DNA of 64,000 bases from Mucilaginibacter phyllosphaerae (GCF_004378255.1 NZ_SNQG01000006.1:217109-281108); one strand, 5' to 3'; counted from the stretch's first letter, positions 35,851 to 44,834 are shown. Numbers and translations: made by a program. The notes: generated by a model from the letters alone, not told the origin.

Positions 35851-36022
35851 GTAAAACAGATATTTATTGATGATTGCCCGTGCTGTTACAAAGTGGCACT
35901 CGGGGATAAGGGGGTATAAGTATAACTAATAGCTTGTTACAGCAAATGGCTAACGTTAAAGGTTAATTATGCCAATGTAGTAATGGCATTGCTGTTATTA
36001 TTGGCAAAACAGTTTGCCCTGC

Positions 36023-36074
36023 TGTCCGTCCGTCCGGGAGGTACGGCACTTCCGGACGGACGGACGGACGGACA
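36023..36074. repeat. GTCCGTCCG hairpin element, longest arm
   Basis: TGTCCGTCCGTCCGG at 36023-36037 faces CCGGACGGAC plus three further GGAC units ending at 36074. The right arm is two tetramers longer than the left, showing tetramer number change. It lies 12 bp past the stop of the acidic protein gene. Confidence 0.88.
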
Positions 36075-36086
36075 AAACATGCTTAC

Positions 36087-36329
36087 TTATTCATCATCGC
36101 CGGTACTGCTATCGCCATCATCATCCAGGTTAAGGGTGTAAGATGGTTCTGCGGCATCGTATGCTTGCTGTGCCTGGCTGGTTTCGTCGGTTTCGCCAAT
36201 ATCATCATTGGTTTCATCAAAACCGTTGCTGTGTATATCCTGCTGGCTCATTTGCTCTTCGTTCTCAGTTTGGCTCAACTGGTCGTCCTGCTGCAATTGA
36301 TCGTCTTGTTCTTCTGGTTGCTCTATCAT
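36087..36329 (-). CDS. Small acidic Gln/Asp/Glu-rich protein
   Basis: 80 residues, with very many Asp, Glu and Gln and almost no basic residues (DDQLQQDDQLSQTENEEQ; ending DDDGDSSTGDDE). It is surely disordered. No signal peptide or membrane helix. The ATG has an AT-rich leader before it, and no other reading frame competes. I do not recognise it; such acidic proteins can act as nucleic-acid mimics or simple linkers, but nothing here tells which. It lies between a GTCCG hairpin and radC on the same strand. Confidence 0.5.
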   Translation of the reverse strand: MIEQPEEQDDQLQQDDQLSQTENEEQMSQQDIHSNGFDETNDDIGETDETSQAQQAYDAAEPSYTLNLDDDGDSSTGDDE

Positions 36330-36462
36330 GGTTTATAGTTTTAATATTTATAAGGATAGAACGTAGCAGGGCGCTGGTTGTTTGATAAAGCCCTCTCTAA
36401 ATCTATGCCGAAAGGTGATACTGTTTTAAGCCCCTATCGCCCCGAAAGGGATTACGGATACG

Positions 36463-37161
36463 CTACAGCAGCCCTTCATCGCCAAAACTGAAGTAGCCGC
36501 TATCGGTAATAATAAGATGATCCAGCACATTAATATCCAGCATGCGGCCGGCATCAGCAATTTTTTTGGTGAGCATCAGGTCTTCGCGGCTGGGTTTTAA
36601 ATTGCCCGAGGGATGGTTATGTACCATTATTAACGCACTGGCCTGGTGCTGTAACGCCATATGGAAGATGATCTTAGGGTCGGCAACGGTACCGCTCAAC
36701 CCGCCTTTGCTCACCAGCTCTTTAGCCAGCACCTTGTTCGACCGGCCTATCAGCATGATCCAAAACTCTTCGTGGTTAAGGTCCATCAAATGGCGGCGCA
36801 TAATGTTGTAACCATCGCGGCTGCTCTTTACCTCATCTAATACCTTAATTTCGGTGTCACCTCTTCTGCGGCCTATCTCTAAAGCGGCAATGATAGATAT
36901 AGCTTTAGCCTCTCCCACGCCTTTAAACTTGCACAGTTCGGCTATGGATGCTTTGCCCAGTTTGTTTAAGTCGTTTTCGTAATGGTGCAATATGCGTTTG
37001 CTTAGTTCAACGGCGCTTTCATCGCGGCTGCCGCTACCAATCAAAATAGCTATTAGTTCGGCGTCAGTTAAGGCGCGGCGGCCCTGTCCGCTTAGTTTCT
37101 CGCGGGGCCTGTCTTCTTCCGCCCATGATTTGATGCTTATTTTATTGGGGTAATCTTCCAC
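36463..37161 (-). CDS. radC: RadC family JAB-domain protein
   Basis: 232 residues. N-terminal helix-hairpin-helix part (GVGEAKAISIIAALEIGRRR near 80-99) and C-terminal JAMM metalloprotease-like domain with the motif HNHPSGNLKPSREDL near 180-194. Despite the name, a DNA repair role is not established for this family. Length is standard. Single gene, 219 bp from rpsT. Confidence 0.92.
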   Translation of the reverse strand: MEDYPNKISIKSWAEEDRPREKLSGQGRRALTDAELIAILIGSGSRDESAVELSKRILHHYENDLNKLGKASIAELCKFKGVGEAKAISIIAALEIGRRRGDTEIKVLDEVKSSRDGYNIMRRHLMDLNHEEFWIMLIGRSNKVLAKELVSKGGLSGTVADPKIIFHMALQHQASALIMVHNHPSGNLKPSREDLMLTKKIADAGRMLDINVLDHLIITDSGYFSFGDEGLL

Positions 37162-37289
37162 AACGGGTTAGGATTTTTTTGCGTAAAGTAGCGGGAATTA
37201 TTTGGGAAAACAAAGCTTTTTTATCCGCTTATCATCATAAGTACAACAGCAAAGCCAGTAGTATTTCCCCTTACCGATAAACTTTAGCT

Positions 37290-37319
37290 CCCTCTTCTTC
37301 GGAGAAGGCCGGGGAGAGG
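37290..37319. repeat. TTCGGAGAAGGCCGGGGAGAGG element
   Basis: CTCCCTCTTCTTCGGAGAAG followed by GCCGGGGAGAGG; CTTCTTC pairs with the GGAGAAG next to it and the outer CTCCCTC with GGGGAGAG. The same plan occurs at 55416-55447. Confidence 0.55.
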
Positions 37320-37325
37320 CTAAAC

Positions 37326-37360
37326 AAAAAAAGGGATAATGCATATGCACCATCCCTTTT
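37326..37360 (-). terminator. Terminator of rpsT
   Basis: Arms AAAGGGAT and ATCCCTTT with an inner TGCATATGCA palindrome; T-runs follow in both directions. It lies 20 bp past the rpsT stop and can serve as a two-way terminator. Confidence 0.8.
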
Positions 37361-37380
37361 CAATATCATTAATTAAGCGA

Positions 37381-37635
37381 TTAGCTTAAAGCGTTAACAA
37401 ATTTGGTAAGCTTTGATTTATTGTTCGAAGCTTTATTTTTGTGAATAACATTCTTTTTAGCCAAACGGTCTAACATCGAGATCACTTTAGACAATAAAGG
37501 TGTAGCATCAGCCTTAGTAGTTGTGCCTCTTAATTTCTTAATAGCATTTCTGGTAGTTTTTGCCTGATACCTGTTACGCAGACGCTTCGCAGCGTTTGAC
37601 CTGATTCTTTTTATGGATGATTTATGATTTGCCAT
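37381..37635 (-). CDS. rpsT: 30S ribosomal protein S20
   Basis: 84 residues, lysine/arginine-rich, with the S20 start MANHKSSIKRIRSNAAKRLR and C-terminal HKNKASNNKSKLTKFVNAL. Binds 16S rRNA in the small subunit. Own promoter and terminator, as usual for this gene. Confidence 0.96.
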   Translation of the reverse strand: MANHKSSIKRIRSNAAKRLRNRYQAKTTRNAIKKLRGTTTKADATPLLSKVISMLDRLAKKNVIHKNKASNNKSKLTKFVNALS

Positions 37636-37674
37636 CGTATAGCTTTGTTATTCTTTTTCTTTATTTTGAGGTTG

Positions 37675-37706
37675 CAAATATAGGCACACAATATTTAATA
37701 TGCAAG
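37675..37706 (-). promoter_or_regulatory. Promoter of rpsT
   Basis: On the minus strand CTTG (37703-37706) and a perfect TATATTTG (37675-37682) lie 20 bp apart; the ATG is 40 bp further on. Confidence 0.65.
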
Positions 37707-37767
37707 CCCAATTGTGTTATTTTTTAAATGTGGATAAATAAGCGGATGTTCATTAGTTCAATGAGGC

Positions 37768-37861
37768 TTGTCCGCTTTCTGTCCGCAGGTGTCGGGGAGG
37801 GAAAGCGGACGGACGGATTATCTGAAGCAGAATTTTACAGGATTAAATAATTTACAGAATG
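37768..37861. repeat. GTCCG element joined to ATTCTGTAAATTC-type element
   Basis: TTGTCCGCTTTCTGTCCGC at 37768-37786 faces GAAAGCGGACGGACGGA at 37801-37817. Straight after it, TCTGAAGCAGAATTTTACAG and GATTAAATAATTTACAGAAT (37821-37860) form the reverse complement of the element at 29235-29267. In both places the two families are neighbours. Confidence 0.7.
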
Positions 37862-37909
37862 ATATTCACTTAAAGCGCTATTTTTAACCCTATTCTCTAA
37901 ATCGTAAAA

Positions 37910-38869
37910 ATGAAGCGCACCCTCCTCACCTGCATCACCGGTATATGTGTACTTACCCTTTGCACCTCGTGGGGCTTTTTTGCGCATTACCGCATTAACC
38001 GGCTGGCCGTTTTTACGCTACCTAAGAGCATGGCTGGTTTTTACAAGGCCAATATCAACTTTATAACCGAACACGCCATAAGCGCTGATAAAAAACGCTA
38101 TGTAGACAGCACCGAAGCCCCTCACCATTTTTTTGACGCCGATCATTACGGTAAACAGCCCTTTCGCGATATGCCCCAACGCTGGATAGATGCCGCCGCC
38201 AAATACTCGAGTGATACGCTTAAGAAATATGGTACGGTGCCCTGGGCTATCCAATCTAATTATTACTGGCTGGTAAAGGCTTTTAAGGCGCGCGATACCA
38301 CGGGCATCCTTATCTCATCATCAAACCTGGCGCATTACCTGTCTGATGCGCATACACCCCTGCACCTCACCCAAAACTACGATGGGCAGCTCACCAACCA
38401 ACAAGGCATCCATAGCCTTTGGGAAAGCCGCCTGCCCGAGCTTTTTAGCAACAGCTACCACTACAACGTGGGCACGGCAAGGTATATCAACAATCCGCTG
38501 GCTGAGGCATTTAAAATTTGCAGCAGTTCATTTAAGCGGGTAGATACGGTATTAAGAACAGAACGGGCACTAAATAGATCTTTCCCTACTATGCAAAAAT
38601 ACGCTATGGAGCAAAGGGGCAACCGCAAGGTTAAAGTGTACTCGGTTGCTTATAGCAGGGCCTATCACAAGCTGCTGCGTGGCATGGTGCAAAGGCAAAT
38701 GCGGGCAAGTATCCTAAGCGTGGGCAGTTACTGGTTTTCGGCCTGGGTAGATGCCGGGCAGCCGGATCTGGATAGGCTGATCAAAACACCGTTAAACGAT
38801 GCCGAAAAGCAAAAGATAGCTAAAGAAGAAGCCCTTTATCGCGCCGGCAAAGTGCACACCGGCCCTTAA
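37910..38869 (+). CDS. Zinc-dependent phospholipase C / S1-P1 nuclease-like secreted protein
   Basis: 319 residues with a signal peptide (ITGICVLTLCTSWG). The spaced zinc ligands of the phospholipase C/S1-P1 nuclease fold are seen: Trp at the mature N-terminus (SWGFFAHYRIN), EAPHHFFDADHY near 68-79, and SNLAHYLSDAHTPLHLTQNYDG followed by GIHSLWESRLPE near 140-180. Acts in the periplasm or outside on phospholipids or nucleic acids; which one is not clear. Stands alone and is convergent with dedA, which follows with no gap. Confidence 0.8.
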   Translation: MKRTLLTCITGICVLTLCTSWGFFAHYRINRLAVFTLPKSMAGFYKANINFITEHAISADKKRYVDSTEAPHHFFDADHYGKQPFRDMPQRWIDAAAKYSSDTLKKYGTVPWAIQSNYYWLVKAFKARDTTGILISSSNLAHYLSDAHTPLHLTQNYDGQLTNQQGIHSLWESRLPELFSNSYHYNVGTARYINNPLAEAFKICSSSFKRVDTVLRTERALNRSFPTMQKYAMEQRGNRKVKVYSVAYSRAYHKLLRGMVQRQMRASILSVGSYWFSAWVDAGQPDLDRLIKTPLNDAEKQKIAKEEALYRAGKVHTGP

Positions 38870-39529
38870 TTATTGAACCCGCTGTTGCTTTTTAGAGTAT
38901 TTATTTTTAATGATAGCGTATATCGGCGGAATGATAGATACCAATATGATGATGATAGCCACCAACGAAAAATTTTTCTCGATAAAAGGCACCTTACCAA
39001 ACCAAAATCCGCAGAAAAGGAAGATCAGTATCCAGCTTACACCACCCACAATATTGTAAAGCGTGTAACGTGTAAAAGGCATATGCCCTACCCCGGCCAC
39101 AAATGGCGCTACAGTGCGTATGATAGGCACAAACCGGCTAAATATTACAGCCTTGCCGCCATGCTTATCAAAAAAGGCCTTGGTTTGCAGGTAGTAGCTT
39201 AATTTAAGTATCTTATTTTCTTCTTTAAAAACTTTGGGGCCCAAAAACTTGCCCAGCATATAGTTTACGGTATTACCGCTAACAGCAGCAATGATCAGGA
39301 TAACTGTAAGCAGATAAATATCCAGGCCCGATTTACCGCCCGCTATCAGTGCACCTGCAGCAAACAGTAACGAATCGCCGGGAAGGAATGGCGTAACCAC
39401 AAAACCGGTTTCGGCAAATATAATAATGAAGAGGATCAGGTAGGTCCAGCTTTGATATTCGCTGGTTATCTGCACCAAATGCTTATCAATGTGTAGTATA
39501 AAATCGATGATGCTGTGTATAAATTCCAA
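38870..39529 (-). CDS. DedA family membrane protein
   Basis: 219 residues, five or six membrane helices. The DedA signature GDSLLFAAGAL (about 49-59) and FSRFVPIIRTVAPFVAGVG (about 132-150) with the key Arg residues are present. Family members flip undecaprenyl phosphate or phospholipids and support envelope integrity. Its stop abuts the stop of the phospholipase C-like gene on the other strand. Confidence 0.9.
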   Translation of the reverse strand: MEFIHSIIDFILHIDKHLVQITSEYQSWTYLILFIIIFAETGFVVTPFLPGDSLLFAAGALIAGGKSGLDIYLLTVILIIAAVSGNTVNYMLGKFLGPKVFKEENKILKLSYYLQTKAFFDKHGGKAVIFSRFVPIIRTVAPFVAGVGHMPFTRYTLYNIVGGVSWILIFLFCGFWFGKVPFIEKNFSLVAIIIILVSIIPPIYAIIKNKYSKKQQRVQ

Positions 39530-39579
39530 GTCGTTAAAAATTTCAACAAAAATAGCAAGATTATACAGATAGCCAACCT

Positions 39580-40326
39580 TTAATATTTAGTGCCGGCAGG
39601 TAACGAGTTCAATAGGATGTTTGCACCGTATTTAGCTGTATCTGAGGTGTTGGATAAGCCGTAAAAATATACGGTGTATAATTTACCATCAAGCACGTTA
39701 AAATTGGTAATAGGCGCCAATACCGTATTTGGCGCACCGGTTTCGGCAATATTAAAATTATAACTGCCCGCAGTTACCTCAACAAAACTGGTAATTGATT
39801 TATAAGCCACGCTTTTAAAAGCAAGGGTATCATTAAGCGCCAGGTTTAACTTAAGGTTTGCTGGGGATACATTTACAAACCTTACTTTACCCCTGCCAAT
39901 TGCAGGCATGCTGCCTGTATCAACCGTTAGGATAGATGCCAGCGAGCCGTCGGCACGTAAGCCGGTAACAAACCAGGTGTAGGGGGTATTGGGCTTTAAC
40001 GTATCGGGCAGGGTTAGTAAATTAGTGGGGTTTACACCGTTTATGGTCTGCGCCGTACGTATTTGCAGCGGCAGATCTGTTGTGTTTACCAAAAAATAGG
40101 CGTATGCATTAGGATAGCTGTATGAATTTGTGCCTTGTTTAATATAACGGGCATACAAATTATATGGCTGTATATCGGGGCTAACGTTTACCATCATCAG
40201 CCTTGCATTGGCATTGGTGGCGTTAACTCCGCTTTTGCCGCATGATGCCAACATGGGCACAACCATTACACCGGTTATCAATAAACACAAGCCAAGTAAC
40301 AGGCTGCTTTTGTTATTTTTAGGCAT
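39580..40326 (-). CDS. DUF4397 lipoprotein, copy 1
   Basis: 248 residues with a lipoprotein signal (VMVVPMLASC, Cys29). The beta-rich mature part with ARLMMVNVSPDIQPYNLY and GKVRFVNVSPANLKLNL is the DUF4397 pattern, thought to be Ig-like and surface-exposed; function unknown. It follows a related gene by 9 bp in the same operon. Confidence 0.8.
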   Translation of the reverse strand: MPKNNKSSLLLGLCLLITGVMVVPMLASCGKSGVNATNANARLMMVNVSPDIQPYNLYARYIKQGTNSYSYPNAYAYFLVNTTDLPLQIRTAQTINGVNPTNLLTLPDTLKPNTPYTWFVTGLRADGSLASILTVDTGSMPAIGRGKVRFVNVSPANLKLNLALNDTLAFKSVAYKSITSFVEVTAGSYNFNIAETGAPNTVLAPITNFNVLDGKLYTVYFYGLSNTSDTAKYGANILLNSLPAGTKY

Positions 40327-40335
40327 CGATATTTA

Positions 40336-41007
40336 TCAGTTAAGAATTAAACCCGTTGCAGGCGTTGCATTGGCACCTGTTGCAGATAACGTACTTTTTG
40401 TAAATAAAGTGTACCCCCTGCCGGCTACCAATACCCTTGTTTCCTGGCTTAGTATTTCTCCGGTGCCTGCTTTTTTTATAGTTACAGTTTTTGACCCCGG
40501 CGTAAAAGATTTATATCCGGTGCTTGATTTATAGGCACAATCGCTAAATCTGGTGGTATCATTAAAACTTACATCCAGGCTGCCGGCGTTTGGCGAAGTA
40601 TTTACAAACCTGATATAAGAAACTGTAAGTGGTACACTCCTTAAGGTATCTATGGTCGTAAAAGCCTTGTCGGCAGTGTTGCCCGTTGTGTAAAACGAAT
40701 ATACGATACCCGAATCTAAGGGTAAAGGCAGGCCATACAAAACAGCCGGATCGGCATTTTTTTTAACCTGGTAGTTTTGCCGGCCAATAGGGCTTAATAA
40801 ATATCCGGATGCACCCAGCGGATACACGGTTGAGGGAGTGTTTAGCCTGCTGCCGTTAACATAAAAATTAAGGGTATCGCCGGTGGTATTTATAAAATTA
40901 ATATAGGTAGAGAGCGTAGTTGTAGCAACGTCATTACCTTTTTTACAGGCCGTAAAAGCCAAAACAACCGCAAAAGCAATTAAAACAGGTATCTTAAATC
41001 TCTTCAT
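40336..41007 (-). CDS. DUF4397 lipoprotein, copy 2
   Basis: 223 residues, lipoprotein signal VLAFTACKK (Cys21). Contains STYINFINTTGDTLNFYVNG and VSYIRFVNTSPNAGSLDVSF, the two DUF4397 strands blocks. First gene of a two-gene unit with its paralogue; a strong terminator of dnaN lies upstream at 41069. Confidence 0.78.
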   Translation of the reverse strand: MKRFKIPVLIAFAVVLAFTACKKGNDVATTTLSTYINFINTTGDTLNFYVNGSRLNTPSTVYPLGASGYLLSPIGRQNYQVKKNADPAVLYGLPLPLDSGIVYSFYTTGNTADKAFTTIDTLRSVPLTVSYIRFVNTSPNAGSLDVSFNDTTRFSDCAYKSSTGYKSFTPGSKTVTIKKAGTGEILSQETRVLVAGRGYTLFTKSTLSATGANATPATGLILN

Positions 41008-41068
41008 ATTTCAGCAGATGCTATTATAAACTCCATTACAGCAGTTTTTGTTATGTAAGGAACAAAAA

Positions 41069-41095
41069 AGTCCGGCTTGGTGCCGGACTTTTTTT
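41069..41095. terminator. Two-way terminator after dnaN
   Basis: Arms AGTCCGGC and GCCGGACT around TTGGT, flanked by A and T runs so it works in both directions. On the minus strand it ends dnaN transcription before the DUF4397 pair. Confidence 0.88.
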
Positions 41096-41163
41096 GAGAA
41101 TAAGTGGATAGTTAATTGGAGTTTAATTACCCCAGCCTCTGATCTCTTATCACAAATCACTTA

Positions 41164-42288
41164 CTATGCGTAGCTGTTAAGCATTACCGGCATCACCAGC
41201 ATTAGTACATCTTCGTTCTCATCGCCACCCTGTGGCAGCAGTAATCCTGCGCGGTTAGGGGTCGACATTTCTAACGATACCTCTTCGCAGCTTAAGTTCT
41301 TCAACATTTCTATCAGGAAACGGGCGTTAAAGCCTATCTCCATATCGTCACCCTCGTACTGGCAGCTTAAACGCTCGTGTGCCTCGTTAGCAAAATCAAT
41401 ATCCTCCGATGAGATGTTCAGTTCGCTGCCGTTTATTTTTAACCTTACCTGGTGGGTTGTTTTGTTGGCATAAATAGCCACACGGTTAAGCGAGCCCAGG
41501 AAAGCCAGGCGGTCTATAGCCAGTTTATTAGGGTTTTCTTTAGGGATAACCGCTTCATAATCCGGATAACGCTCGTCAATCAGGCGGCAAACCAAATTAA
41601 TATTACCAAATTTGAAGAAGGCGCTTGTGTTATTATACTCTACAGATACGTTCACATCATCGGCCGGCAAGGCAGATTTTAGCAGTGTTAACGCCTTTTT
41701 AGGTAATATGAATGAGGTGGTGCTGTCTGCTTTGGCATCCTTACGGCGGTAACGTACCAGTTTGTGGGCGTCGGTAGCCACAAAGGTAAGGTGCTGGCTG
41801 CTTAACTGGCAAAAAACGCCTGTCATGGCAGGGCGCAGTTCATCGTTGCTAACCGCAAATATGGTTTTATTGATAGCCTCGCCCAGTACAGATGCAGGCA
41901 GGTTTACCGACGATGCATTCTCCACAACCGGGATCTTCGGGAAATCCTCGCCATTCTCGCCGCTGAGTTTGTATTTACCGTCGCCGGCGCTTATCTCAAT
42001 AGCAAAAGTGCTGTCATCCACAGAAAAAGCAACAGGCTGCTCTGGTAATGATTTAAGGGTATCCAGCAAGATGCGCGACGGTATAGCTATGCGGCCGTTT
42101 TCTTTAGCTTCTACAGCTAATGAAGTGGTCATGCTGGTTTGCAGGTCGGTAGCAGAAATGGTTAAGTTCCCTTCTTTGATCTCGAACAAAAAGTTTTCCA
42201 GTATGGGCAATACGGTACTGTTGCTTAAAGCACCGCTTACAGACTGCAATTGTTTGAGCAGTGTTGATGTGGAAACAATAAATCTCAT
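41164..42288 (-). CDS. dnaN: DNA polymerase III sliding clamp (beta subunit)
   Basis: 374 residues, three repeated clamp domains. MRFIVSTSTLLKQLQSVSGA at the start and LLPQGGDENEDVLMLVMPVML at the end are classic. Holds the replicase on DNA. No dnaA or recF nearby, so this is not evidence of the replication origin. Own -7 box at 42311. Confidence 0.97.
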   Translation of the reverse strand: MRFIVSTSTLLKQLQSVSGALSNSTVLPILENFLFEIKEGNLTISATDLQTSMTTSLAVEAKENGRIAIPSRILLDTLKSLPEQPVAFSVDDSTFAIEISAGDGKYKLSGENGEDFPKIPVVENASSVNLPASVLGEAINKTIFAVSNDELRPAMTGVFCQLSSQHLTFVATDAHKLVRYRRKDAKADSTTSFILPKKALTLLKSALPADDVNVSVEYNNTSAFFKFGNINLVCRLIDERYPDYEAVIPKENPNKLAIDRLAFLGSLNRVAIYANKTTHQVRLKINGSELNISSEDIDFANEAHERLSCQYEGDDMEIGFNARFLIEMLKNLSCEEVSLEMSTPNRAGLLLPQGGDENEDVLMLVMPVMLNSYA

Positions 42289-42310
42289 GATGTTAATAAC
42301 GTTTATCTAC

Positions 42311-42318
42311 CAAAAGTA
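42311..42318 (-). promoter_or_regulatory. -7 box of dnaN
   Basis: Perfect TACTTTTG on the minus strand, 22 bp before the dnaN ATG and 6 bp past the gldFG stop, giving dnaN a start separate from the gene upstream. Confidence 0.5.
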
Positions 42319-42324
42319 TAAAAT

Positions 42325-44736
42325 TTAATGAGCATACTTTCGCTTGCGTAAATAATGTTGAAAAATAGCAAATATTAACACTATTGCTATTGGTACAATA
42401 TTATTCACCAACTGCCAAAATAGCTTCTCCTCGCGGATGCGGGCACGGTTAAGCAGGCGGATCTGGATCTCTTTACTGCGCAGCGTTATCAGGCCCGAAT
42501 CATCCGTCATGTAATCGGCAATGTTCAGCAGCAGGTTTTTGTTACCATAACTTTGCCGGGTATAATGGTCGTAACCTAAAGGGTACGGTGAGCCATCTGC
42601 CCCAACCTGGTTACGCAAAATGTCGCCATCGCTTAATACGATCATTTTAGTGGGTTTGCTTTTCGGCTCAATAGTAACCTTGTCCGTTAAACCTTCGGGC
42701 AGCGGCCGGTTCCTGAAATCAGATGGAAAGGTACCCTCTAACAATACCCCGGTAATTTTAGGCGCACTCTGAAAATCCTTAGGGTTAGGCTCGTCCTGCA
42801 AGGCCTGTAACGAAAGCACTTTAGGTGTAGTTAATTTTTTGTTATAAGGCGACGAAGTGAGCAATATAGTCTTTTCGATACCCTTAACATCTAACAAGTC
42901 TATAGAGCTGGCAAACTGGCTGGTAATGCCATCCAGATTTTTCACGATAGGATGTTTAGATAATGGCAAATAAACCGGGTTGTACAGCCACGGCAGCATT
43001 TGGATCTGCGCCTGCCCGCCTGCATTACCGGTAGTAACCGGGATAGGCGAGCAATTCATATCCGCTACCAAGTCGTAATTGATCCGTACGCCATAGCCAA
43101 AAAGTTGGTCATCCAGGTTTAGTTGTTTATTAAAGGCCAGTTGTTCGCCGCCATGCCCGCGCAAGCTATCCAGTTCGGCGCTCACCTGGTCAATAGCCCA
43201 AAGCACACGGCCGCCGCGCATAATAAACTGGTCTACCTTAAATTTCTCTAATTCAGTAAAAGGCTTATCAGGTTTGGCAACCACCAGCAGGCTTACTTTC
43301 TCCAGGCTATCAAAAGGGATGCTGACTAAATTGATACGGCCTACCAAATAGCCATCGCTTAGATCTTTTCGTGCATAAAATAGTTGTGTATCTGATAATT
43401 CGTTATGCCCTTCGGTAAAGCCAATAATCTGCTTGCCGCCGCTGGTAGCTTTTTTGATGGCTGATGTAAATGCATACTCTAAATTCTGAATAGAGTTGTT
43501 TAGTATCTCATCAGGCGAAAGGTTCATGTTACTCTGCGATTGCAGCAACTTTACAGGCACACTTTTATCACCGTAAGTAATCAGTGCAAACGGGAATATT
43601 ACCTTTTGCGATACGCCATCATCGGTTTTAACACTCAGATTTTGAGCCTCTATCCCTTTGGCTGCCAGCTCTTCATAAGCCTGGTTCTGCTGATCGTTAG
43701 ACAGGCCTTTTAGCGGGTCTGTAAACTCAAACTGCAACTCGCCGTGGCTGTAGGCTTGCAGATCGGCCAGCATATCTTTAACAGATGTTTGCAGCCTTTT
43801 CATTCCCCCGGGGAAATCTTTTCCTTCCAGATAAACAGTTATGTTAACCGTTTTGGGAAGGCTATCCATTATTTTACGACTAATGGGCGATATGGTGAAA
43901 CGTTTTTCCTTAGTAAAATCAAAACGGGTAAATAATTTATCAGATGCTATGGTGACGGCTGTAAGCGTAAACATAATGCCCAACACACTTAAAAATACCG
44001 TATTCACAAATTTTTTGCCGGCCTGCCTGTGCAATACAAAAAGCGTAAGCCACAGGAAAAAGATATCCAGCACCACAAAGTACATCAAATCACGGGTATC
44101 TAACACACCCCGGCTGATAGATTGATAATGCTCGTTTATACCCAAGGCCTGCAAACCCAGGTTTTGCAGGGACAGAATACTGCTCAGGGAATCGAACCCG
44201 CTGTAAAAAAAGAAGCAGAGGAATACTGCGATGGTAAAAGCAATAACCTGATTTTTACTAACTGACGAGGCAAACAAACCAATAGCTGTAAAAGATGACC
44301 CTAACAAAAACAGCCCTATGTAAGAGCCGATAACCGCGCCGGTATCGATATTGCCCTGCGGAGTGCCGAGAGTGTACACGCTATAATAATAAACCAGCGT
44401 AGGTACCAGGGCAAACAGTACTATTACAACCCCGGCAAAATATTTGCCCAGTACAATTTGCACATCGGTTAACGGGCGGGTAAGTAAAAGCTCAAAGGTA
44501 CCTTCTCTGCGCTCCTCGGCAAGCGAACGCATGGTAATAGCGGGCACCAAAAACATAAACAGGTATGGTGCCGTGTTAAAAAGGCTATCCAGCCCGGCGT
44601 AGCCGTAAGCCAGAATACTGGTATCCGGGAAAACCCACAAAAACAGCCCTAAAACAAGCAGGAAAACACCAATGGTGATGTATGCCACCAATGAACTGAG
44701 ATAGGTTGTTATTTCTTTTTTAAGGATGCTGAACAC
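42325..44736 (-). CDS. GldF-GldG fusion: ABC transporter membrane and auxiliary subunit
   Basis: 803 residues. Residues 1-240 are GldF-like: six membrane helices, with AEERREGTFELLLTRPLTD near 73-91 as in ABC-2 permeases. From about 265 the GldG part begins (FTKEKRFTISPISRKIMDSL), an ABC-auxiliary periplasmic domain, and ends with a membrane helix near 775-795. In Flavobacterium these are two genes, gldF and gldG, whose products work with GldA and are linked to gliding. The reading frame is unbroken over the join. The ATPase gene gldA lies 725 bp upstream on the same strand, with a barrel gene between. Confidence 0.87.
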   Translation of the reverse strand: MFSILKKEITTYLSSLVAYITIGVFLLVLGLFLWVFPDTSILAYGYAGLDSLFNTAPYLFMFLVPAITMRSLAEERREGTFELLLTRPLTDVQIVLGKYFAGVVIVLFALVPTLVYYYSVYTLGTPQGNIDTGAVIGSYIGLFLLGSSFTAIGLFASSVSKNQVIAFTIAVFLCFFFYSGFDSLSSILSLQNLGLQALGINEHYQSISRGVLDTRDLMYFVVLDIFFLWLTLFVLHRQAGKKFVNTVFLSVLGIMFTLTAVTIASDKLFTRFDFTKEKRFTISPISRKIMDSLPKTVNITVYLEGKDFPGGMKRLQTSVKDMLADLQAYSHGELQFEFTDPLKGLSNDQQNQAYEELAAKGIEAQNLSVKTDDGVSQKVIFPFALITYGDKSVPVKLLQSQSNMNLSPDEILNNSIQNLEYAFTSAIKKATSGGKQIIGFTEGHNELSDTQLFYARKDLSDGYLVGRINLVSIPFDSLEKVSLLVVAKPDKPFTELEKFKVDQFIMRGGRVLWAIDQVSAELDSLRGHGGEQLAFNKQLNLDDQLFGYGVRINYDLVADMNCSPIPVTTGNAGGQAQIQMLPWLYNPVYLPLSKHPIVKNLDGITSQFASSIDLLDVKGIEKTILLTSSPYNKKLTTPKVLSLQALQDEPNPKDFQSAPKITGVLLEGTFPSDFRNRPLPEGLTDKVTIEPKSKPTKMIVLSDGDILRNQVGADGSPYPLGYDHYTRQSYGNKNLLLNIADYMTDDSGLITLRSKEIQIRLLNRARIREEKLFWQLVNNIVPIAIVLIFAIFQHYLRKRKYAH

Positions 44737-44807
44737 TTGATGCGGATTGTATTGATTAACGCCCGAAAATACGATTATTGTGCAGCAAAAGTAAAAGGAT
44801 AAACAAC

Positions 44808-44834
44808 AAAAAAGGCCCGCAGTAACTGCAGGCC
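44808..44834 (-). terminator. Terminator of the barrel gene
   Basis: GGCC-C-GCAGT and ACTGC-A-GGCC pair with one mismatch; TTTTTT follows on the minus strand. It lies 23 bp after the stop of the barrel gene and splits it from gldFG. Confidence 0.8.

Larger units (their letters stand above)
35110..36086. other. Gene desert with three GTCCG elements
   Basis: About 980 bp without a convincing gene. Short frames here run through tandem GTCC tetramers or lack a start context and were rejected. Three GTCCGTCCG inverted elements lie at 35319-35479, 35806-35850 and 36023-36074; between them the sequence is AT-rich with short tandem-like TATTTATA runs near 35520-35640. Confidence 0.65.

Noticed and set aside
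35728..35919. 63-codon plus-strand frame in the gene desert
   Set aside because: It runs through a GTCCG hairpin and shows no coding signal or recognisable domain.
41164..42288. dnaN as a marker of the replication origin
   Set aside because: No dnaA, recF, gyrB or DnaA-box cluster is near; in Bacteroidota dnaN is often away from the origin.
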